Assembly (NCBI GenBank): GCA_951802425.1
Contig: OX637794.1
Location: 3,534,001 to 3,598,000 of the forward strand
DNA from: Clavaria fumosa
Lineage: Eukaryota; Basidiomycota; Agaricomycetes; Agaricales; Clavariaceae
DNA: 64,000 nucleotides
Direction: 5' to 3'
In this document: one piece after another, positions 57,501 through 64,000 of the stretch
Layout: each line of letters starts with the position of its first letter
Position numbering within the stretch: position 1 is the stretch's first letter
Translations under genes and position numbers: made by a program
The notes under the pieces: model-generated
What the model saw: only the letters and a program-made list of their open reading frames with translations
Databases searched by the model: none
Told to the model about the DNA's origin: nothing

Positions 57501-58118
57501 TATGGCTGGCACCCATGGAACGGTGGAATTCGGCCACCCTCGGAAGTGAACCCTGCGGCAGATGAGTGGATGGCCAAGCTCACAGAGTCTCAAAGAGCAG
57601 CCAGGGAAGCGATGGGGAAAGCAGCGGATGCGATGACCAGCTATGATAAGGGAAAGTGCCCAAGTCATGAATACTCAAAGGGGGACTTAGTCTGGCTGGA
57701 CACTTGGAACCTGAAAATGGATCGACCCTCCAAGAAGCTTGATAACAAACATGTGGGACCCTTCACCATTGAAGAAAAGGTCAGACCAGCTGCATACCGG
57801 CTCAAGCTCCCTCGAGCATGGCACATTCACCGAGTTTTCAATGAGCTGCTACTCACTCCATATGTTGCCCCCTCTTTCCCTTCCCAGAACTTGCCTCCAC
57901 CCCCACCCCCCACAATTGATGATGACCACTTGGAGTATGATGTGGAGGCAATTCTTGACGTCAAGAAGGTTGGACAGGGAGTGAAGTATTTGGTGAAGTG
58001 GTTGGGATACCCAGTGGAGGAGAACACTTGGGAGCCCTGTTGCAACCTCACTAACATTACACTGTTGCTCCAGGACTTCTTTCAGCAACACCCCAACAAG
58101 GCAAAATTAGCTGGTTGA
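54514..58118 (+). pseudogene. Ty3-B pol (PR-RT-RH-IN-chromodomain)
   Basis: Protease ALVDSGCTNCFMDL (54826-54870), frameshift at about 54880, then YGMELLVTVGNHQ and ILGHDWLKHHNPEIDW; RT PFFFKREKDKLWPI, KIDAKGGFPSM, catalytic motif YVDN at 55823-55834 where YVDD/YIDD is expected; RNase H ETDASNLATGGVLLQ, YDVYDKEVLAV, WMDHANLQYFRKPQ; integrase HHCC (HDLPIAGHPGP, CETCQ), WDIVGPFPLS, SDRGTQF, QTDGQTERVNQE; chromodomain YLVKWLGYPVEENTWEP, stop at 58116-58118. TGA stops at about 55588, 55818, 56983 and 57138; the first, third and fourth fit CGA to TGA. Confidence 0.93.
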
Positions 58119-58144
58119 GACGCCCAGCCTTAAGAGGGGGGTGA

Positions 58145-58448
58145 TGTCAGGATTGCTTACATAAGCAGGCTGGAAAGGCCAAGAAAGGATTGCAAAAGAG
58201 TTGCAGGAAGATTGTGGACGAGTCACATGACCCAAATGGGTGGCAGATTATGTAATGGAAAAATCACGTGACCCGGGCCTGGGCGCATCACGTGACGCAC
58301 AGGGTCCGAGCATGGGAACACCGGCAACTCCCGAAGCGCTCGCTATATATACTTCGTCCTTTTCTTACTTGTGCCCTTTTCCCCTTATGTTAGTATCATC
58401 ATCATTGACCTTACATTAAGTTGTGTGAGCATGAGACTAAGTCTGACA
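58145..58448 (+). repeat. Ty3-B 3' LTR
   Basis: Partner of 52107-52410; both TCACGTGAC motifs are retained. Confidence 0.95.
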
Positions 58449-58453
58449 ATTTG

Positions 58454-58942
58454 CTCCTGGTGGTCCCCTATCGTTAACAAGAGATCAATGCCATAGCAGA
58501 TGGGTCCATTCTTGTTTGCTGATCCATGAACATTGTACACCTTAATCGGGTTTTGTAATGGGACAGGTTCCAGCCCAAGTTCCTTGCACCAGGTTAGGTC
58601 CATGAAGCAATTGGTACATCCTGAGTCAACCAGGACCTTAACACCTCCCCATTCAGCTGTAGTTAGGGTCTCAAAGTGTGCCGGTAATGTTAGTTCACGT
58701 TTTCGCTTTTTCGCTTTTTCTTCTGAGATACCGATAGTCACTTTCAGTGTTTCACTTTGTTTGTCCTCAAGTCTATTCTTGTTCCGGGTATGTCTCCGTT
58801 GCAAAATGGTATATTTTGGTGTTTTTGTTATGGTTACAGGGATGGGGACAGGAACACAACTTGTACAATTATAGAGACGTGAGTTCGGACTCACTCCGTC
58901 TCTCTTACAAAATCCTGTTGCTCGACAGGGGCGGGGACACAA
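58454..58942 (-). pseudogene. Ty3-C protease region, 5' half of split pol
   Basis: Minus strand: YTILQRRHT leader, then LVDSGCTNCFMDL (aspartic protease DSG) and ICYGIDLLLTIGDHQEQ up to the Ty3-B insertion; the frame continues after the element at 52106 with HFLL and ILGRDWLSKHNP. Confidence 0.9.
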
Positions 58943-58974
58943 GGCTGGTGTTGTTGCTGCTGTTGCTGGGCCAC

Positions 58975-60294
58975 CTAAGCGCCAGCCATTTGTCTCTCTC
59001 TTTCATAACATGCGAGCCAATCACGGAGCAAGGCTAACTCGTTCTGGTACTCTTCCACTTCCAGAGGCTCAGGACCCATCGCACAAACCTGCGGTCTCGG
59101 GACATAGGGACATGTGTCTGGGAGATGGCAGTTTCGGGCGATGTGGCCAACTTGGGCACACCGGAAGCATCGACGCTCGGCTACAGGCGCGCGGTTGTGG
59201 TCCACAATCATCCGGTCACTGGCACCAGTGGGACAGGGAAGGATCTGTGGGGCAGGAGCGCATTGCTGTTGCTGAGTGGAGGGGAAGCAGGGTACGGGTC
59301 GGGGGGGCATCGGGTTTGGGTAGCGTGGGGGTATCGGGTTTGGGTAGCGTGGGGGTATCGGGAGTGGGCACAACTGTTGTTGTGGGGGGGGGGCGCCGGC
59401 GTTCTGTTCTCGGAGGATTGCGTCCAGTCTTCTGTGCTGGGTGTCAAGTGTTTTGACCAAGGTTTTCCATCTGGCGTAGGTTGTTGGCATTGGGTTGACA
59501 CCATAGATTCGGGTGGTCAGCCTCTGGTTGAGGTTGAGCTCTAGCCAATGTACGAGAATATCCGAGTCGTCAACAGAGTTCAAGTCGGCCTTCCGCATTA
59601 AGGTCTCAAACTGCGCAAAGAATTCCATTGCTTCGAGGGGGCCCTGTTTCAACTTCGCAATGTCATTGAGGGCAGTCGCAGTTATGTTTGGGTCATCAAA
59701 GGCCCACCTCAAGTCTTCCACAAACGCATCCCAAGTTCCAACTACTCCTGTGTTCAGAATCTCATCTGCTCTCATGTTCGCCCACTCTGAGGCGAACCCT
59801 TCTCTGGTAATCTTACTCAATGCAAATAGAATCTTGTTGAGGTCAGTTGCGTAGAGTCCCTGGTTTCCCAAGAACTGTAATCTGAGGGACCATAGGAAGG
59901 TCCAGAAATTCTTCTTATTGCCATCAAAAGGGGTGATGGCTAGGTCCAGCCTCGGCATTTGGGCTGCAGGGACGGGGTCAGCCATTTCGGGCTCGGGCAA
60001 GGGCAGCGGTGAGGGTTCTGGTGGCGATGGACTCTCGGGTGGGGGTTGCGGTTCCGGGGTTGCGGGTGGCTGTGGTGGTGGTGGTGATGGTGCTGCTCGG
60101 ACTAGGCACTCGTCCAAGGTTGCGAAGTCTATGGGGGGCTCTGTATGAACTGGCGGTGCTGGGGGGGATGGGGTTGGTAGGTCTGCAGATGTATACGATG
60201 GGGCAGTACTCATGGATGAGGAATTGCTCATATCCGATGAGACTAAGTTCTGTCTGGACCTCCACGGAAACGTGCATTGGCGCCGGCTCGTCAT
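58975..60294 (-). CDS. Ty3-C gag
   Basis: Open 439-codon frame. The likely start is one of the Met codons before SSSMSTAPSYTS rather than the first Met at 60294. Pro-rich N-terminus (SPPEPSPLPLPEPEMADP), capsid (LDLAITPFDGNKKNFWTFL, GFASEWANMRADEIL, AKLKQGPLEAMEFFAQFETLM, VHWLELNLNQRL), Pro/Tyr repeats (PPRYPNP three times), CCHC knuckle CFRCAQVGHIARNC near the C-terminus. It is intact, unlike most other coding regions in these elements, but its pol is dead. Confidence 0.88.
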   Translation of the reverse strand: MTSRRQCTFPWRSRQNLVSSDMSNSSSMSTAPSYTSADLPTPSPPAPPVHTEPPIDFATLDECLVRAAPSPPPPQPPATPEPQPPPESPSPPEPSPLPLPEPEMADPVPAAQMPRLDLAITPFDGNKKNFWTFLWSLRLQFLGNQGLYATDLNKILFALSKITREGFASEWANMRADEILNTGVVGTWDAFVEDLRWAFDDPNITATALNDIAKLKQGPLEAMEFFAQFETLMRKADLNSVDDSDILVHWLELNLNQRLTTRIYGVNPMPTTYARWKTLVKTLDTQHRRLDAILREQNAGAPPPQQQLCPLPIPPRYPNPIPPRYPNPMPPRPVPCFPSTQQQQCAPAPQILPCPTGASDRMIVDHNRAPVAERRCFRCAQVGHIARNCHLPDTCPYVPRPQVCAMGPEPLEVEEYQNELALLRDWLACYERERQMAGA

Positions 60295-60900
60295 CTTGGT
60301 GGTTCATGTAGGCCTCAAGGTCTTCGAGGTTCAGGACGACAGTGCTAATTGGGGAAGGCATATAGGGACTATCTGCATACGGCAACTCTTGTCTCAACAA
60401 CTCTCTCTGTCTCTGTTCTCATCGACTTTCCTCCTGTCGGGCGAGTCTAGCAAAGTAGGGTGCAAGTCTCCTTTCCTCTTCGATGATCCAACATTCAAAC
60501 GGTCTCAACACTCTCACAGCAGTCTCCGTTTCGGAGTATTTGGTCTCGGTCGGGGTATCTGGGTAGATCTCCTGTCTTATGTGGCTATCGAAATATTCTC
60601 TCCAGAAGTTCTCTTCTCCAAAGTCCAGTACAGCAGCAAGCCACAGTTCCAAGTGATTGCTGTTGGGTGTAGTGGGCTCCAGGGTGATTCTCTCGTCGTT
60701 CTGTTACACACGATGGGCAGGGGCAAGGTAGAAACTAGTTGCAGCAAGGGTATTGCTTTGCTAGCAACTCAGCTAACAAGACAATACTCCTCAGGGTGAT
60801 GGGGATGAGCCTCAATGGACAGGTCGAGGTTAGAGCAGGGAGAACTAGGCCAACCGGGTTGAACAGGGTTGAGGTAGCTCGGGGGTGGATGTTGAAATTG
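60295..60900 (-). other. Ty3-C leader
   Basis: Region between 5' LTR and gag. One minus-strand frame (60652-60419) encodes an acidic/basic segment (FECWIIEEERRLAPYFARLA) that could be an upstream extension of gag separated by a stop; otherwise non-coding. Confidence 0.5.
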
Positions 60901-60957
60901 TGTCAGTCCAGGTCTCACATGGAAGGGTGTGTAAGGGAGAGAGCTCGATTTCAACAT
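60889..60957 (-). promoter_or_regulatory. Ty3-C self-primer and PBS pair
   Basis: PBS 60889-60898 (atgttgaaat on +) abuts the 5' LTR and is the exact 10-nt complement of 60948-60957 (atttcaacat on +) inside the LTR. On the minus strand a TATA box (tatatatac, about 60986-60994) lies ~30 nt upstream of this site, placing it at the transcript 5' end. Confidence 0.7.
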
Positions 60958-61460
60958 GGGGAACTACTACTATCACAACAAGGGTATATATACTAGAGAA
61001 TGAGGCAGCGCAGGGCATGAGTCATGTGGGCAGAAATGAGGCTGTGTTCTCTGAGTCGCGAGGAGTCACAGAAGCAAGGAAGAGCAAAGGAAAGACCATA
61101 TAAGGATAGGGACGGTGTGCCAGGACAAAGGAAGCGACGACAGGGGAAATGTGAGACACAGGCATGATTGACCGAGGGGAGGTCTCAATTTAGACGGATA
61201 TGGCCAGATTAAATGATGGGGAATGTCAGTTCCACTATCCTGGATCCGCCTCCATCACGAATACCAAAGTGTGGGAAAGTGCCTGGCAAGTTGTGAGGGT
61301 CACATGACAGGTAACATAGATAATGCTGATAATGCAGATAACGCCCACACAAGGTCACGGTCAGGCGTCATAGGTTGTGGGAGTCATGTGATTTCGCTAT
61401 TTGCTATTTGCTATCTCCCTTTGGTATTCGCTATGGGTGCTTATGTAAGCGATCCTGACA
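60901..61460 (-). repeat. Ty3-C 5' LTR
   Basis: 560 bp partner of 48428-48984, followed by the GTAAC duplication. Contains GTCACATGAC and GTCATGTGA motifs. Confidence 0.93.
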
Positions 61461-61495
61461 GTAACTATAGCTATGGGGGGATCTTGTTACATCTA

Positions 61496-62231
61496 TGTCA
61501 CAGGGGTCGGGCGGAGTAAAGTCTGGGTGGAAATAACAAAGTCCAGGTGAGAATAATAAAGTCCGGGCAGGAATAACAAGGTCTGGGTGCGGCAGAGCAA
61601 ACCAGAGTTTGGGCAGAGTTGGACTTGGGATTGGACGAGACTTGGTGAACATATTGAAATGACACCCTCTGCAGATCAGTGTCTCAGATTTCGGGAAAAG
61701 GCAGGAGACGGGTTTCAGACAATGCAGGAGTAGAATGCGAGTAGGCAGGGTTGATATTCAGACTGGCTAGACAAGGCCGTAATCTACAAGTACTTATACA
61801 AAAGTCCGGGGTGATGCTAGCAACAGAGATAACTCTGGTATGACTACAGAATCTGTTTGTAGTTATGGAGAAATGTCTGGGAGTCAGGAAATAAACTAAA
61901 CAACAGGACTACAAGACGGAGACAGAATCTGATTGGGACAAATGTTAAACTACTAACTATGATTGTACAGATGTTTCTGGGAGTCCATCAATTGTCTGGG
62001 CGACAGGTCCAGGGCAGGACCAGTTCCTGGTTGCCCGAGGCAACAGCAACTAGTGCAGACATCAGTTGGTGACCCTTCAGGCACACTTCCTGATCCTGTG
62101 CTATGTCACACAAGTAAAGTCCAGCACTCTGGACATAAGTCTGAGAGCCTGGAGTTGCGATTGGGGGTCCGGAGACTGCTGGAGAAGGTCGGAGAAGGTC
62201 GGAGAATACTCTGGTTGGCATGGGCATGACA
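61496..62231 (-). repeat. 3' LTR of Ty3-A-like copy 3
   Basis: 736 bp, TGTCACAGGGGTCGG...GGGCATGACA (+ strand). Contains three tandem 'aggtcggaga' units at 62187-62210 and several 'gtccggg/gtctggg' units at 61505-61600. Confidence 0.75.
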
Positions 62232-62370
62232 GTATCTCCCTCTCAGGGCCAAGCCCTTGAGGCTCTGGATCTGTTACCACCCCTGGACCAGATTGGGGCA
62301 TTCGGATCAAGGCATTCGCAATCCAAGGATGGAAATGGGATCGGAGATTCGTCGGAGTTCAAAATCCGTG

Positions 62371-62440
62371 GCCAGATATATAATCTGGGGCATCAATCCA
62401 CCACCGGTCCCCTCTCCTTAGACCTGAACCACCACCAGGC
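62371..62440 (+). promoter_or_regulatory. Candidate promoter of antisense gene, copy 3
   Basis: A TATA-like atatataat at 62373-62381 followed by a CT/CCA-rich stretch and the ATG at 62441 (accaggcATGgc). Inferred from position only. Confidence 0.45.
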
Positions 62441-63480
62441 ATGGCTGACGAAGACACCAACTACGAAGACCAACTCCAGAAACTCCTGGCAGAGATGGAA
62501 GCGCTGCAGGTGGCAAAGGCACGGAGGGAGAAGGAGGCGGCGGAGCAGAGGAGACAAGAGGAGGAGGCGGAGATGAAGCGGAGGGAGGAGGAGGTGGAGC
62601 GGAAACAAAAGGAGGAGGAGGTGGAGACAAGGAGGAAGGAAGAAGAGGCAGGGAAAAGAGTACAGGAATGGAGGAAGGAGTTGGAGGCGGTGCGGGCCAC
62701 AACGAAGCTGGTGGCTAGCATGGAGGAGTCAGTAACCTCCAGGAGGCGGCGGAGAAAGCGGTGCGGGAGCAGAAGGAGGAGGAGGCACAGAGGAAGTGTG
62801 CAGTGGAGATTGTGGAGGCCCAGGGGACCTCGGCCAGAGTAACATGTGAGCGTTGCTCCCAGAAGAAATTGGTAAGTTCTCCTGTCTTCGCCAGAGATCG
62901 CGCTAAACTCCGGGCCAGGAATGCAAGTGGATGGGGCTGGCGAGAACTCGGAGTTGTGACAAGTGCCAGGAGAAGTGGGTCAGGTGCGTGTGGCCGGGGA
63001 AGGCAAAGGGCAAGGGGAAGGGAAAGGACAAGGGAAAGTGGGTCGTGCATCGGGGGATGAAGTCCAATGTGATGGTGGAGTCGGACTTGGACCGGAGGTG
63101 GGGACGGAGGCAGAGGGTGAGCTGGAGGTGGAGGCAAGGCCGGCGAAGAAGCTCCGGGCCAAGGATTTCGAGCCGGAGCTGGATCTCCAGTCTGCAAACT
63201 GGTTCCTCCAGGCCAATGCAGAGAAGATCCACGAAGTCCGGATGCACCGGAACGCAGTGCTGAAGGGGCTGGAGAAGATGACGAGGAGGCTGGAGGCGGT
63301 GATCGGGCAGGTGAGTGTTTTCTGGGGCATCCGTGGAGTTCGGAACTGAACTCCGGTAGCTCGTCCCAGATTTTGTCAAGCACCTCAACATGAACAAGCT
63401 GCTCGCGGAGAAGGAGCAGCTCACACAGGATAACCGGATCCTGTGGAGGTTGCTGGAGCGACAAGATCTGGAGATGGCCC
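62441..63480 (+). pseudogene. Antisense Zn(II)2Cys6 coiled-coil gene of copy 3, with intron, frameshifted
   Basis: ATG 62441 opens MADEDTNYEDQLQKLL and a Glu/Arg/Lys-rich coiled coil aligned with the other two copies. The frame changes near 62730 (one-base lesion or unrecognised intron) to EAAEKAVREQKEEEAQ and VTCERCSQKKL. A 47-nt intron, 62872-62918 (GTAAGT...CTAAAC...GCCAG), splits the zinc cluster; splicing gives Cys codons 62845, 62854, 62922, 62955, 62964, 62985 with spacing C-x2-C-x6-C-x10-C-x2-C-x6-C, identical to the intronless copies at 14468-14563 and 29250-29345. Further frame changes follow near 63080; downstream text (ANWFLQANAEKIHEVRMHR) and a possible second intron 63309-63371 (GTGAGT...CCCAG) lead to a last coiled coil (NKLLAEKEQLTQDNRIL). 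Confidence 0.65.
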
Positions 63481-63720
63481 GGGCAGTTGGAGCAGGAGAT
63501 TGCACACTCCCATCAGTCTTTGCTGATGGATGTGCGGCCAGAGGTGGGAGACAGAGGAGAACAGGAGATGGAGACAGAGGATGCGGAGGGGGAACTGGAC
63601 TTAGGTCCAGTGTAAATTATACCATATACATATGTTTTTTTTTTGTTTTTGCAAATCAGATTTCCATTGATCAGACCTTGTGTGAACTAAGTCCAAGTGG
63701 TCCGGGTTTGTTGGGGTAAG

Positions 63721-64000
63721 TGGAATGGAAGTCCGCGACGAGGTCTGGTGCATGCTCAAGCTCCGTAGCGAGCAGCCAGGAGGTTTCTTCGTCAGTTCCT
63801 TTGTAACCTGTCCACTGGACCAAGTAGAGTAGCTTTCAATTCTTCCTCTGGTTGTCGTACTTAGAATCCAAAATTTCTGTTATCTCGAATTCCAGTTCTC
63901 CATCAACAACTATGGGTTCCGGAGGGGGCTGGATCCGGTTTGGAATTGTGTTGGGTGTCGCCAATTCCAGCATTGAAATGTGGAATACCGGATGTATGGA
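63721..64000 (-). pseudogene. Ty3-A-like copy 3 pol end with chromodomain
   Basis: Minus strand from the window edge: IHPVFHISMLELATPNTIPN, then a chromodomain (KLLYLVQWTGYKGTDEETSW) ending near 63721. A TGA stands just before KLLYLVQ where copies 1 and 2 have Cys. The rest of pol lies right of the window. Confidence 0.85.

Larger units (their letters stand above)
52107..58448 (+). mobile_element. Ty3/Gypsy family B, complete, nested in Ty3-C
   Basis: LTRs 52107-52410 and 58145-58448 (304 bp each) flanked by the perfect duplication ATTTG (52102-52106, 58449-58453). Sense order gag, protease, RT, RNase H, integrase, chromodomain, then polypurine tract AAGAGGGGGGTGA (58132-58144). A 453-bp hAT MITE interrupts gag. 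Several TGA stops make it inactive. The LTRs differ at about 17 sites, all transitions. Confidence 0.96.
48428..61460 (-). mobile_element. Ty3/Gypsy family C, split by Ty3-B
   Basis: LTRs 48428-48984 (557 bp) and 60901-61460 (560 bp) flanked by the perfect duplication GTAAC (48423-48427 and 61461-61465). Minus strand order: gag, protease (broken at 58449/52106 by Ty3-B), RT, RNase H, integrase, chromodomain. The polypurine tract GAGGAGGGGGCCA on the minus strand abuts the 3' LTR at 48985. Removing Ty3-B restores the reading frame across the insertion. Inactive through frameshifts. Confidence 0.95.
61496..64000 (-). mobile_element. Ty3-A-like element copy 3, 3' part, runs off window
   Basis: 3' LTR 61496-62231, polypurine-like GAGAGGGAGATAC on the minus strand at 62232-62244, a + strand zinc-cluster gene (62441-63480), and the pol 3' end (63721-64000). 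Same architecture as family A, but the sequence is clearly diverged, so it is a sister family. TSD untestable. Confidence 0.85.

Overview
The window reads as a transposon graveyard from a filamentous basidiomycete, most likely an Agaricomycete with an expanded genome. The grounds are fungal-type short introns (GTAAGT...CAG, about 47-60 nt), chromodomain-bearing Ty3/Gypsy (chromovirus) elements that look self-primed, basidiomycete-type DDE and hAT transposases, a C48 (Ulp1-like) protease in a DNA element, and heavy CpG to TpG/CpA decay. The species cannot be named from sequence alone. I see no tRNA, rRNA or CRISPR.

Layout. 1-1204: 5' end of a minus-strand Ty3 element (family B) cut by the window edge. 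1655-2379: solo LTR of Ty3 family A. 2390-4407: long inverted repeats around a dispersed repeat (repeat-C) with a ~71-bp minisatellite. 6445-7165: dead hAT transposase. 7280-10311: the one host-like gene, a multi-exon P-loop NTPase. 11047-40059: a Russian-doll nest. A TIR element starting CATCAGG holds a ~390-bp Harbinger-like MITE (TSD TTA), which holds a Copia element, which holds a 1.08-kb foldback palindrome (9-bp TSD), which holds a complete Ty3-A (13200-20976, TSD CTGTT). Further along the same Copia lies a truncated DNA element with a C48 protease gene and a partner gene, abutting a second Ty3-A (27978-35951) that has no TSD. 40060-42341: Ty3-D LTR, pol remnant and repeat-C copy 2. 42342-48224: a TA-flanked pogo/Tc1-like element containing a second CATCAGG element with large CTCTC and GC-triplet arrays. 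48428-61460: Ty3-C (TSD GTAAC) split by Ty3-B (52107-58448, TSD ATTTG), which is itself split by a 453-bp hAT MITE (TSD ACCACGTC). 61496-64000: start of a third Ty3-A-like element that runs off the window.

How it fits together. Nearly every element is dead, and many stops look like CGA to TGA. The two LTRs of the youngest Ty3-B copy differ only by transitions, almost all at CpG, which points to cytosine methylation followed by deamination. The most interesting unexplained feature is a gene carried antisense between pol and the 3' LTR in three Ty3-A-type elements. It encodes a Zn(II)2Cys6-type cluster with identical Cys spacing in all three copies followed by a charged coiled coil, and the LTRs of these elements are packed with CGG triplets, the half-site that such zinc clusters usually recognise.
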